Assembly (NCBI GenBank): GCA_030639495.1
Contig: DAOWCP010000008.1
Span: forward strand, 1-41,205
Reading direction: 5' to 3'
Length of the DNA stretch: 41,205 nt
From: JAGLTN01 sp023135255
GTDB lineage: Bacteria; Planctomycetota; Phycisphaerae; Sedimentisphaerales; Anaerobacaceae
A program made the translations under genes and the position numbers. Below the pieces are notes generated by a model. The model searched no databases. It saw only the letters and a list, made by a program, of their open reading frames with translations, and was not told the DNA's origin. Positions 24,839 to 33,415 of the stretch are shown one piece after another. How positions within the stretch are numbered: the stretch's first letter is position 1; each line of letters starts with the position of its first letter.

Positions 24839-25896
24839 GTGCAACCCCTTTGCAAATGTGCTTCTATCTTATTTTTTAAAACTCTGCATTTAGCTTGCGG
24901 GTCACTGTCTTCTGTTACTGCCGAACACACCGCTACCGCCGTTACGCCGAGCCGAAGCAGCTGTTCTATATTTTCAAAGTTGATCCCGCCTATAGCGACA
25001 CTTGCAATACCTGCATCTTTGAGTCTTTCTATCGCCTGCTTAATGTACTCAGAGCCCGCAACTTTTATATCCGGCTTAGTAGTTGTTGCAAACGCAGGCC
25101 CGATAGCGACGTAAGTTGGATTTAATTGGCAGGCCTTTTCAAGCTCTTTAATATTGTGCGTACTTAACCCGATTATCATAGGCTTTAGCATTAGCTGCCT
25201 TGCTTTGTCTATAGGCAGATCGTTTTGTCCCAGGTGAACTCCATCAGCATCGCTTGCAATTGCAATATCAACCCGGTCATTGATTATGCTCATGATATTA
25301 TTGTCTTTGCAGAGATTGACAAATTTTGATGCAAGTTCAAAAAGCAAATCGTCTTCAAGCCCTTTTGTCCTAAGCTGAATACAGTCGGCCCCGCCGCAAG
25401 CGCACTGTTGCGTAAGTCTTTTAACTTCAGCGAAGTCATTGCTTGTGATTAAAACGTAAAGTTTGATACCTTTGAATTTTTCAAAAGGCCCACAATATAA
25501 AATAATATCTTTTTCAAGCGTATATGACTGGTACCTTATCATTTCGATTTTTTCAGCGATATTCGGGGCAAAAATTTGCGTCATTTCTGATATTGCCCTT
25601 AAAGCTTCCGGCACCCTTTTGCAGGCAGCGGTTAAAGCATCAGTCAGACCTTTTCTATTGAGCTGTTTTTCGATTTTCTGCCCAACACCCACATCATTTG
25701 TGGTATCTCTGCTGATTATCAGCCTGGTTGGTTCTATTTTGCCGACAGCATCACAGAGTAAATGGCGAAGCTGTTTTGCTGTTGCCGATAATTGGCTGTT
25801 ATTTAAGTAAAACCTGCAATATTCCTCAATTACCCGCAGTCCCTCGCGACCACGATTAAAATTAGCATCGATAATTCTGTAAATACTCTTTTCCAC
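24835..25896 (-). CDS. thiE: Fused ThiD2-ThiE thiamine phosphate synthesis protein
   Basis: This is a two-domain thiamine biosynthesis enzyme of 353 residues. The N-terminal part (about 1-130), with IIDANFNRGREGLRVIEEY and RHLLCDAV, matches the ThiD2-type domain, proposed to phosphorylate hydroxymethylpyrimidine phosphate. The C-terminal part (about 145-353) is ThiE, which joins HMP-PP and thiazole phosphate: IQLRTKGL, INDRVDIAIASDADGVHLGQ, IGLSTHN, YVAIGPAF and VAIGGI are all present. The start is GTG at 25894-25896. A TATAAT ends 10 nt before it, so the message may be nearly leaderless. The stop overlaps the GH28 start, an unexpected operon partner. No TPP riboswitch was found upstream. Confidence 0.92.
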   Translation of the reverse strand: MEKSIYRIIDANFNRGREGLRVIEEYCRFYLNNSQLSATAKQLRHLLCDAVGKIEPTRLIISRDTTNDVGVGQKIEKQLNRKGLTDALTAACKRVPEALRAISEMTQIFAPNIAEKIEMIRYQSYTLEKDIILYCGPFEKFKGIKLYVLITSNDFAEVKRLTQQCACGGADCIQLRTKGLEDDLLFELASKFVNLCKDNNIMSIINDRVDIAIASDADGVHLGQNDLPIDKARQLMLKPMIIGLSTHNIKELEKACQLNPTYVAIGPAFATTTKPDIKVAGSEYIKQAIERLKDAGIASVAIGGINFENIEQLLRLGVTAVAVCSAVTEDSDPQAKCRVLKNKIEAHLQRGCT

Positions 25897-25905
25897 AACT
25901 GTAAG

Positions 25906-25934
25906 ATTATACGCTAAAGAATGATTGAATTTAA
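25906..25934 (-). promoter_or_regulatory. Possible promoter of the thiDE-GH28 operon
   Basis: On the minus strand TTAAAT (25929-25934) and a perfect TATAAT (25906-25911) are 17 bp apart. Initiation about 7 nt later would fall within a few bases of the GTG start codon, implying a leaderless or nearly leaderless mRNA. No Shine-Dalgarno sequence is evident. Confidence 0.45.
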
Positions 25935-25995
25935 GCTAAAAGACTATTTTATGTTCATTTGTGAGTGTTTTATTGATTTCTGTTGGAGAATTGAT

Positions 25996-26039
25996 AAAAA
26001 AAAGACCGAGATCACCCATCCTCCGGCGTAATCTCAGTC
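25996..26039 (-). terminator. Intrinsic terminator of the candidate small RNA
   Basis: On the minus strand a 12-bp stem GACTGAGATTAC/GTGATCTCGGTC (two G-U pairs) with a GGAGGATG-containing loop is followed by eight T residues (A8 at 25996-26003 on the plus strand). Confidence 0.85.
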
Positions 26040-26175
26040 CAAAAGTTGTATCAAAGCTGACATGAGCCAACTTTGCTTATTAACGGAATCGGGCGGACTC
26101 ATCCTCCTCCAATATTAGTTTTAGGACGTCCGCCCAATGTCGTCACCTGTTAGGCTGGACTTAGTATCAGCAAAG
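25996..26175 (-). ncRNA. Candidate structured small RNA with GGAGGATG loops
   Basis: Read on the minus strand, this intergenic segment folds into three hairpins ending in a terminator. Hairpin 1 has an 8-bp stem GGGCGGAC/GTCCGCCC (26128-26135 with 26091-26098) and a loop containing GGAGGAGGATGA. Hairpin 2 has stem AAAGTTG/CAACTTT (26068-26074 with 26042-26048). Hairpin 3 is the terminator (25996-26039) with GGAGGATG in its loop. AGTCCA and TGGACT at the two ends could also pair. No open reading frame is present. The repeated AGGATG in loops resembles CsrA-binding sites of sponge RNAs. It could instead be an unrecognised riboswitch-attenuator upstream of thiDE. The 5' end is an estimate. Confidence 0.6.
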
Positions 26176-26559
26176 GCCATGCCATGTTCTGGTAATATTA
26201 AAAAAAACAAATCTGATATCAGGCAAGAGCTTTCAACATAACCATTTACGCAACCAATGAAAAGATGCAGTTTTTATATTTCAAAAAGTCTTATTTTAAC
26301 AGCATGTTGTTTTTTTTAAACATGGCTATCTTTCTTTTGCCCTATTTTTACATTGTTTGGGTAGTTAAAGTTGCTTTAAACGATATTTCTGGCCAATGTT
26401 TATAAAAAGCAACATGCCCTGTGATAAAAATAAACACATTTAAGGATTTTAAAAAGGATTACAATGGTCCTGTAAAAAGGCAAAAGCGATGAATAATCAG
26501 CAAAAAACTTATCTGTGTATAGCTATAAGCACGATTTGAAATTAGCTAACCGCTTGGTT
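26176..26559. other. AT-rich intergenic stretch without recognised features
   Basis: This 384-bp stretch lies between the candidate small RNA and the GH130 stop. I see no credible gene, tRNA or strong promoter. A TAATAT near 26198 on the minus strand could belong to a promoter for the small RNA, but the -35 spacing is poor (TTGCCT at 20 bp). Confidence 0.5.
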
Positions 26560-27600
26560 TTAGAAGCTATCAAAACAGTCTTTTAAAGGCACTTCTGCAC
26601 GTGCGGTGTATTTATCAGCAGCCCCATAGTAGATGATGATTTTTTCTTTTTCTTCCAGGCAGCCGCAACTAAAGACCGCATTTCCAAAAAAACCCTCAAG
26701 TTCATAGTCTGCTTGTGGTTTAAGTATAGGTTTTTTGCTTTTGGCGAGAACTCTGGATGGATCGTTAATGTCCAGCAAAAGTGCTCCCAGACTATAGCAA
26801 TTTTCCTTGTCAGCGGCATGGTATATTTCTAACCAACCCTGATCAGTTTTGAAAGGTACTGCACCTGCGCCGACTTTGAGATTGTCCCAGCTTTTCTGGT
26901 CAGCGCCGAGCAGGTGTTTATGTTGGCCCCAGAACAGCAGGTCAGGCGATTTTGCGATCCACATGTCATGTTTACTGAAGAGCGGCGTTACAGGTCTGGT
27001 AATGGCGTAATAGCTACCTTTTATCTTTTCAGGGAATAATACAACATCTTTATTATCAGGACAGCTAATTATGCCGAGTCTTTCAAAATTCTTAAAATCA
27101 TTCGTTTTGGCCAAACATGTAATTACCCCCATGGGTGAAACAGCGACATAAGTAATGTAATATTCATTATCTATACGCGTTATTCTAGCATCTTCCAGGC
27201 CGAAAGTTTCATAATTGTTTGCCGGGAAAAGCACTTCGGATGTATCGATATCAAAATTTATGCCGTCTTTGCTGCGTGCAACCTGAAAATATGATATTGA
27301 CGTGAGAAACACTTCGTTTGCGGCATAGATAATCCGGGGGTCATCGAAGTTGCTGTCCGGGCAGTCTCTGGAAATTTCCTTTATTTCTATTTCATTGCTC
27401 TGAGCGTTGTATATTGGCACAAGTTCAAAATCAGGATGCGGATTTATAGGTCTTTGGGCGACTCTCAACAGCAATATTATTTCATCATTAAAACGTGTTA
27501 CAGCAGGGTTAAACGTACCTATAACTTCAAAATCTGTTCTTAGAGGAGGTATGTCTTTGGGGCGTATAACAGGATTCTCAGGGCATCTTAATGTTGCCAT
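26560..27600 (-). CDS. GH130 family beta-mannoside phosphorylase or mannosidase
   Basis: This is a five-bladed beta-propeller enzyme of glycoside hydrolase family 130, which splits beta-mannosides, often with phosphate. The N-terminus begins with CPENPVIRPKDIPP, and FNPAVTRFNDEIILLLRV, FDDPRII, GLEDARITRID (near residues 137-147, with the family's proposed catalytic Asp), NKDVVLFPEKI and GFFGNAVFSCG are typical blocks. There is no signal peptide, so it is cytoplasmic and would act on imported oligosaccharides. Length (346) is normal. AGGAG precedes the ATG by 8 nt and a good promoter lies upstream. Whether it is a phosphorylase or a hydrolase depends on phosphate-binding residues I cannot assign with certainty. 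Confidence 0.87.
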   Translation of the reverse strand: MATLRCPENPVIRPKDIPPLRTDFEVIGTFNPAVTRFNDEIILLLRVAQRPINPHPDFELVPIYNAQSNEIEIKEISRDCPDSNFDDPRIIYAANEVFLTSISYFQVARSKDGINFDIDTSEVLFPANNYETFGLEDARITRIDNEYYITYVAVSPMGVITCLAKTNDFKNFERLGIISCPDNKDVVLFPEKIKGSYYAITRPVTPLFSKHDMWIAKSPDLLFWGQHKHLLGADQKSWDNLKVGAGAVPFKTDQGWLEIYHAADKENCYSLGALLLDINDPSRVLAKSKKPILKPQADYELEGFFGNAVFSCGCLEEKEKIIIYYGAADKYTARAEVPLKDCFDSF

Positions 27601-27638
27601 TGTATTCGCTCCTAATTAATGTCGAAAAGTATAACGTA

Positions 27639-27666
27639 ATATTAGCTTTTGCAGAAGTTTATGCAA
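27639..27666 (-). promoter_or_regulatory. Probable promoter of the GH130 gene
   Basis: On the minus strand TTGCAT (27661-27666) and TAATAT (27639-27644) are 16 bp apart, about 40 bp before the GH130 ATG. Confidence 0.5.
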
Positions 27667-27769
27667 GAAAATTCAGTTTGTATCAATTTTTATAAAAGTT
27701 AGGCCAAAAGCTCAAAAAAGGGCTTAATCTTCTAAAAAGGCTTTTGCGGTAGTAATTTAATGTAAAATC

Positions 27770-27778
27770 TGCTATAAT
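27770..27778 (+). promoter_or_regulatory. Extended -10 promoter upstream of the CotH/LTD gene
   Basis: TGCTATAAT is a perfect extended -10 element; no good -35 is seen, as expected for this class. It would give a leader of about 115 nt before the ATG at 27901. Confidence 0.5.
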
Positions 27779-27825
27779 AAGGTGTCTATCTTGGTGTATT
27801 GGCGATTATTGAGGTTTACTTATTT

Positions 27826-27837
27826 TACCAATTGGTA
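27826..27837. promoter_or_regulatory. 12-bp perfect palindrome, possible operator
   Basis: TACCAATTGGTA lies about 45 bp downstream of the predicted -10 and 64 bp before the CotH/LTD start codon, in the untranslated leader. A dimeric repressor could bind here, but no regulator gene is adjacent. Confidence 0.35.
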
Positions 27838-27900
27838 GGTCGATGTAGATGTGTTGATGGTGTAATTATTTATACAATTGTCTAAAAGGTGTTGGTATTA

Positions 27901-30900
27901 ATGAAAATATCTATTTTTAAAACAATATTTCTAATATTGTTCACCTTTTCAGGCAACTGTTGTTTGGCGAGTTTTGAAGGTGACATTACCGGCAATTGTA
28001 ATGTCGATTTTGAAGATTTAGATTTGATGTCTCAGCAATGGTTGCAAATCGGTGACGGGGAGGTTAGCTTATCTTCACATTGGAAATTTGATGCTGATAG
28101 TGGTGATGTTGCGTATGATAGTGTTGGCGGTAACTATGTCATGATATACGGAGCCCAGTGGGTTGAAGGAAAATTTGGTTCAGCTTTGAATTTTACACAA
28201 CAGGGCAGCAAAATCAATATCCCGCAGATTGAGCTTATCTCTAATTACAGTATCAGCTTCTGGGCTAAGAAAACGCCAAATGCTTATGTGACATTGTACC
28301 CGACCTCAGCAATGGTTTTTGGTGATGACAGCGTGACAGCAGATTATTTTTATATGCTCGAAGAGAGAGAAGCCAAGTTTAGAAATTTTGTCAGCGATGC
28401 GGTAGTCTGGGATCTCGATACTGATTTCGCGGATAGGTGGCGGTTTGTTACTCTTGTTGCCGGCGAAGATGAGATCGAATTATTCCTCGATGGCGTTCCG
28501 CAGGGCGAAAGGCAGATCGATCCTCATATTTATATTAAGCAGATCGGCGCAGGACATTCGACAGTCAGTTACAACTTTAAGGGTACTATTGACGATTTTC
28601 GTGTATATAACAGAAAGCTGAGCCTGGAAGAAATATGGTCACTTAGAAACCGTGCATCATCGGTAGCCAAAAGAGCGGATCTTGATAATTCCGAAACCGT
28701 AGATATGAAAGATTTTTCCATTTTGGCGGATAGCTGGAATGATCAGGTAATCCAGCCTTTGGTTATAAGTGAATTCATGGCCAGTAATGAGGAAACTTTT
28801 TTTGATGGTGATGGTGACAGCCCGGACTGGATAGAAATTTTTAATACTACCGGTTATGATATTGAACTTGGCGGTTGGTATCTTACCGATAATGATGGAG
28901 ATTTGACTAAGTGGAAATTTCCGCTTGGCACTACTATTAAAGCTAATGACTATCTTATAGTTTGTGCATCAGACAAAGTTAAAAGGCGGGACCCATATAT
29001 TTGCCCTCAAGGCTATTGCCATACCGATTTTACTCTTGACCTCGAAGGTGAATATCTTGCTATTGTAAAACCTGATGGTCAGATATGTTTTGAATATTCA
29101 GATACATATCCTATGCAAATGCCGGAGATTTCTTATGGATTGAAAACCGCAATAGTGGAAAGTACAAAGTTCATCGAAGCTGGCAAGGCGATAAAGTATA
29201 TTGTTCCAACAAATAGCTCGTTGGGCGATTCATGGACAGCTTTTGGGTTTAATGATTTTTCGTGGGCCTCGGCCGCCGTCGGGATAGGATTTGATACTCA
29301 TGGCACATATGACTCATTGATAGAAACCAATATCAGGTTGCAGATGTATAGAAAACAAACTTCCGCCTATATCAGAATCCCATTTGAAGTCGAAGATCCC
29401 CAGGCGATAGAGTCGCTGGTTCTAAGAATGAAATATGATGACGGTTTTGTTGCTTATCTAAACGGGATAGAGATTGCCAGAGCTTACGTTGATGTTGATG
29501 ATGGTCAGGCACCTGAGTTTGACGATTGTGCGATTGAGCACATGGACTCACAGACTTTTGTATTTGAAGAATTTGATATCAGCTCATTTGTCAGCATACT
29601 CAGGTCGGGCGGTAATGTGCTGGCGATCCATGGACTTAATACTGATATTTTTAATTCAAATTTTGTAATTCTCCCTGAGCTTGTTGCAGCTTCAGAAGGT
29701 GTTGATGTCGAAAGATATGTATATTTTAAAGAGCCTACTCCTGGTAGTAACAATAGTGAAGGTGTTGCAATTCTTGGGCCTGAAATCAGCCATGCTGAAC
29801 ATACTCCGATTGTACCAATAGCAGATCAGGACATAATAGTGACTGCTAAAGTAGAGGAGCTTGTCAACCCGGTAAATCCAACTTCAATACAGCTTCATTG
29901 GCGCGTCATGTATGGGCCTGAATCTATTAGCTTTATGTTTGATGATGGTGCCCATGGCGACGGCGGGGCAGGCGATGGAATATATGGCGGCGTTATAGAC
30001 AGCAATAATTTTGCTACAAACGATATGGTGCGCTGGTACATAACAGCTTCTGATAACCAGGGATACAGTTCGCGTCATCCAGTGTTTGCAAATCCGCTAA
30101 GCACCTCTGAATATTTTGGCACTATCGCAAAGGATCAGTATTTAACCAGCGATCTGCCGATACTTTTCTGGTATGCTGAAGATACAGTTGCCGTTGACAC
30201 AGATCCGGGGACAAGATGCAGCGTCTTTTACAACGATGAATTTTATGACAATGTATTCATCCGGATGAGGGGAGGCTCATCATCTGGTTGGACGAAGAAA
30301 AATCATAAGATAGAGTTCAACCGCGAGCATCATTGCCTGATCGATCCGGACCAGATTCGCGTAGATGAAATTAACCTGGGCTCAGCTTATGCTGATACCA
30401 GTTACATTCGTGACTTGCTCTCTATGGAAATGCAGCGTAAGATAGGTTGTCCTGCAAGCTTGTGTTTCCCTTTAAGAATTCACCAGAATGGTCAATATCA
30501 CAGCATGGCTATATATGTAGAGCAGGTTGATTCCAAGTTCCTCGAGCGAAACGGATATGAAGATGATAATCCGCTTTACAAAGCCTATGTGGGCTGTGTA
30601 TTTGATGATGCGTACGATTTCGAAGTTAAAAATGGCGACTATGAGCCCATGATAGATTTTGTTGAGGGGCTCAATTTGCCGGTAGAAGAAAGACACAACT
30701 ATATATTTGATTATATGAATATTCCTCAGGCTGTCAGTTATGTTGTAGGAAATGCAATCTGCCAGGAAGTGGATTTTACACAGAAGAATTTTTACGTTCA
30801 CTATGACATAGCAAAAGAGCAGTGGGCGGTCTTCCCATGGGACAGGGACCTTAGCTGGGGGTATTTATACACCGGCAGTGGAGATCTCTATTACATGTAC

Positions 30901-33108
30901 AGCATTTATTTTGGCGGATGGGGTGGAACCTCAGATAACCTTTACCCGCAATCTGTTTTTGTTGACCCTAAAACCAAAGAGATGTTTCTCAGAAGGTTGC
31001 GTTCGATCATGGATCAATATTTCAAGCCGCCTGGAACAGCTCAAGAGAATTTGGTATTGGAAAAGAGGCTGGATGAATATCGTGACTATGTAAGAACTGA
31101 AGCAGATTTCGATAGAAGTGTATGGGGTTATCTGAATACCGGTTATGTTGATTACCCTGATGTTTTGATTAGTGTAAGTATGACGCACATCAAAGAGCAG
31201 TACCTTGCTTTCAGAAGAGAGCTTCTGTATGACCATGAAGATCTGCCTGATGCTCAGCCTGGGGATGCGTATGTTAGTTTTGGGACGATTGAATACAATC
31301 CCGCTTCAGGCAATCAGGACGAAGAATACATTGAGCTTGTTAACTCAAACGATTATGCGGTTGATATCAGCGACTGGAAGCTTACGGGCGGAGTAGAGTT
31401 TACTTTTGATAAAAGCACTGTTATATGTTCGAATGACAGTATCTATGTTTCACCTGATAGGGTTGCATTTAAAAACAGGGCAACAAGCCCGACTGGTGGT
31501 CAGGGCTGTTTTGTTCAGGGCAATTACACAGGTCATCTTTCAAACTGGGGTGAGACGATACAGCTGCTTGATGAAAATAATGATCTTGTCAGTCAGGGCA
31601 GTTACCCGCCGGATCCCACCGCTGCCCAGCGGTATTTAAGAATAACAGAATTAATGTATCACCCCGCTGATTTTAATAGCACAGATGGCGATGAGTTTGA
31701 ATATATCGAATTGCAGAATATCGGCCCTGCACCGTTGTCACTGAGTAATGTTTGTTTAACTGACGGCATTGAATATCGTTTCACTGCTGAAGACAATATT
31801 ACCCTCGGCGCAGATGAGTATATTGTGATTGTCAAAAATCGTGCCGCTTTTGCACTAAAATATAATATCAGTGCAATCAATGTTGCTCCGGGGCAGTATT
31901 TTGCCAATCTTAGCAACAGCGGTGAAAAAATTAAAATTGAAGATTCGACAAATAGTACGATACTTGATTTTGAGTACAAAGACAGCTGGTACGATTCTAC
32001 TGATGGGGTTGGTTTTTCTCTGACAATAAGAAATCCGCAGGATCCTAACCTTGGAAGCTGGGGCGAAAAAGACAGTTGGCGACCAAGTGAAGCAGTTGGC
32101 GGCAGCCCAGGCGAGAGTGACAATAGTGATGTTCCTGAAGATGGAGCGATAGTAATAAACGAAGTGATGTCTAATCCTCTCGGCGGCAGCTATGACTGGA
32201 TAGAACTACATAACACAACTAACAACGCAATTAATATTGGTGGATGGTTCTTAAGCGACAATGATAATGGCGAACCAAATATTACTAAATATGAAATAGC
32301 TTCGGGGACAGTTATAGGGGCTTACGGTTATGTTGTATTTTCACGGGATCAGAATTTTGGTAATTACGGTGACCCCGGTTGTAATGAACCTTTTGGTTTG
32401 AGTAGTAATGGCGAAACTGTTTATTTGTATTCTGGTTGTGATGGTCAATTGACGGGCTATAGTCAGCAGGAAGATTTCGGGCCTTCAGAATACGGCATCT
32501 CTTTCGGCAGATATCAGAAAAGCACAGGTACGTTTAATTTTGTTGCAATGGAAAGCTCAACCCCAGGTTTTGCAAATTCATATCCGAAAGTTGGCCCGGT
32601 TATAATTAATGAGATAATGTATAATCCCGGCGATGATCAGGATTTGGAGTATATTGAATTACATAATATAAGTTCATTAACTGTCAATCTTTACAACTAT
32701 ATGGTTGGTTGGCCCTGGAGGATATCTGATGCTGTTGACTATCAATTTCCATCAGGTGCATCGATACCGGCGGGGGAATATATAGTTATTGCAAAAGATT
32801 GCGGGAAATTTTCAAATCAGTACCCAACAGTGCCTTCAAGCAGGATTTTTGGCCCTTATGATGGAAAATTAAATAATGCGGGTGAAAAAATTGATCTGGA
32901 AATGCCGGGAGATGGAGGTAATTACATCCGTATTGACAGGGTCAATTATGACGAGGAATCACCCTGGCCTGTATGGGATTTAGTGCCGGGGCATTTGGAC
33001 CCTGATGGCGGCGGAGCATCTATAAGTCGTTTGTATATCGATTGTTATGGCAATGACCCCAATAACTGGACAGCTGCGCAACCTTCACCTGCCCAGGTTA
33101 ATAATTAA
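27901..33108 (+). CDS. Giant secreted CotH-kinase / lamin-tail / LamG protein
   Basis: This is a 1735-residue exported surface protein. Signal peptide: KISIFKTIFLILFTF to NCCLA. Order of modules: a dockerin-like calcium repeat (GNCNVDFEDLDLMSQQWL, about 30-50); a LamG-like sandwich (about 60-255); a second calcium repeat (ADLDNSETVDMKDFSILAD, about 258-282); lamin-tail domain 1 (ISEFMASNEE, about 285-400); a jelly-roll region (about 435-600); an Ig-like region; a CotH domain (about 740-1110) with RMRGGSSSGW, KKNHKIEF, YIRDLLSMEM and FPWDRDLSWG; then four more lamin-tail domains to the end. CotH domains are atypical protein kinases. I prefer the ATG at 27901; an in-frame GTG lies at 27889. The VTC-DUF4956 operon follows 300 bp downstream. 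Confidence 0.87.
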   Translation: MKISIFKTIFLILFTFSGNCCLASFEGDITGNCNVDFEDLDLMSQQWLQIGDGEVSLSSHWKFDADSGDVAYDSVGGNYVMIYGAQWVEGKFGSALNFTQQGSKINIPQIELISNYSISFWAKKTPNAYVTLYPTSAMVFGDDSVTADYFYMLEEREAKFRNFVSDAVVWDLDTDFADRWRFVTLVAGEDEIELFLDGVPQGERQIDPHIYIKQIGAGHSTVSYNFKGTIDDFRVYNRKLSLEEIWSLRNRASSVAKRADLDNSETVDMKDFSILADSWNDQVIQPLVISEFMASNEETFFDGDGDSPDWIEIFNTTGYDIELGGWYLTDNDGDLTKWKFPLGTTIKANDYLIVCASDKVKRRDPYICPQGYCHTDFTLDLEGEYLAIVKPDGQICFEYSDTYPMQMPEISYGLKTAIVESTKFIEAGKAIKYIVPTNSSLGDSWTAFGFNDFSWASAAVGIGFDTHGTYDSLIETNIRLQMYRKQTSAYIRIPFEVEDPQAIESLVLRMKYDDGFVAYLNGIEIARAYVDVDDGQAPEFDDCAIEHMDSQTFVFEEFDISSFVSILRSGGNVLAIHGLNTDIFNSNFVILPELVAASEGVDVERYVYFKEPTPGSNNSEGVAILGPEISHAEHTPIVPIADQDIIVTAKVEELVNPVNPTSIQLHWRVMYGPESISFMFDDGAHGDGGAGDGIYGGVIDSNNFATNDMVRWYITASDNQGYSSRHPVFANPLSTSEYFGTIAKDQYLTSDLPILFWYAEDTVAVDTDPGTRCSVFYNDEFYDNVFIRMRGGSSSGWTKKNHKIEFNREHHCLIDPDQIRVDEINLGSAYADTSYIRDLLSMEMQRKIGCPASLCFPLRIHQNGQYHSMAIYVEQVDSKFLERNGYEDDNPLYKAYVGCVFDDAYDFEVKNGDYEPMIDFVEGLNLPVEERHNYIFDYMNIPQAVSYVVGNAICQEVDFTQKNFYVHYDIAKEQWAVFPWDRDLSWGYLYTGSGDLYYMYSIYFGGWGGTSDNLYPQSVFVDPKTKEMFLRRLRSIMDQYFKPPGTAQENLVLEKRLDEYRDYVRTEADFDRSVWGYLNTGYVDYPDVLISVSMTHIKEQYLAFRRELLYDHEDLPDAQPGDAYVSFGTIEYNPASGNQDEEYIELVNSNDYAVDISDWKLTGGVEFTFDKSTVICSNDSIYVSPDRVAFKNRATSPTGGQGCFVQGNYTGHLSNWGETIQLLDENNDLVSQGSYPPDPTAAQRYLRITELMYHPADFNSTDGDEFEYIELQNIGPAPLSLSNVCLTDGIEYRFTAEDNITLGADEYIVIVKNRAAFALKYNISAINVAPGQYFANLSNSGEKIKIEDSTNSTILDFEYKDSWYDSTDGVGFSLTIRNPQDPNLGSWGEKDSWRPSEAVGGSPGESDNSDVPEDGAIVINEVMSNPLGGSYDWIELHNTTNNAINIGGWFLSDNDNGEPNITKYEIASGTVIGAYGYVVFSRDQNFGNYGDPGCNEPFGLSSNGETVYLYSGCDGQLTGYSQQEDFGPSEYGISFGRYQKSTGTFNFVAMESSTPGFANSYPKVGPVIINEIMYNPGDDQDLEYIELHNISSLTVNLYNYMVGWPWRISDAVDYQFPSGASIPAGEYIVIAKDCGKFSNQYPTVPSSRIFGPYDGKLNNAGEKIDLEMPGDGGNYIRIDRVNYDEESPWPVWDLVPGHLDPDGGGASISRLYIDCYGNDPNNWTAAQPSPAQVNN

Positions 33109-33176
33109 TCAAATGTGAGTTTATTGTAAATAGCAGGTTTGGGGGAAAATATTAGGGCATTAAAAACTGTCAAATT

Positions 33177-33200
33177 AGCCTAATTTAAAGCATTTAGGCT
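33177..33200 (+). other. Hairpin abutting the -35 of the VTC operon
   Basis: AGCCTAA (33177-33183) and TTAGGCT (33194-33200) form a 7-bp inverted repeat whose last base is the first base of the -35 box. No T-tract follows, so a terminator for the CotH gene is unlikely; a regulator-binding site is possible. Confidence 0.4.
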
Positions 33201-33229
33201 TGACTAAACTACCCCCTTTATGTTAAAAT
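33200..33229 (+). promoter_or_regulatory. Probable promoter of the VTC-DUF4956-HlyD-TolC operon
   Basis: TTGACT (33200-33205) and TAAAAT (33224-33229) are 18 bp apart. The predicted start near 33236 leaves a leader of about 180 nt before the VTC gene. That leader contains at least one hairpin (AGGAC/GTCCT near 33330-33350) but matches no riboswitch family I can recognise. Confidence 0.55.
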
Positions 33230-33415
33230 ACTGTTAAGACTTGGTTGTCGCAGTTTTAACTTCCAGGGGTGGTACCCATGGATGGTGGTTTTATGTCGCG
33301 GGAAGATGTATTTTTTTTGGGGATGTTGAGGACTATAGCATCGTCCTGTGCTTGGAATTATTGTTGATAGGTTCACTTGTTGGGGTTACAGCTGTTTTTA
33401 TTTTTAACGAAAGAG

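Noticed and set aside
25996..26175. TPP riboswitch upstream of thiDE, suggested by CTGAGA in the minus strand
   Set aside because: The other conserved TPP elements and their order are missing, and the terminator lies about 100 nt upstream of a separate -10 element.
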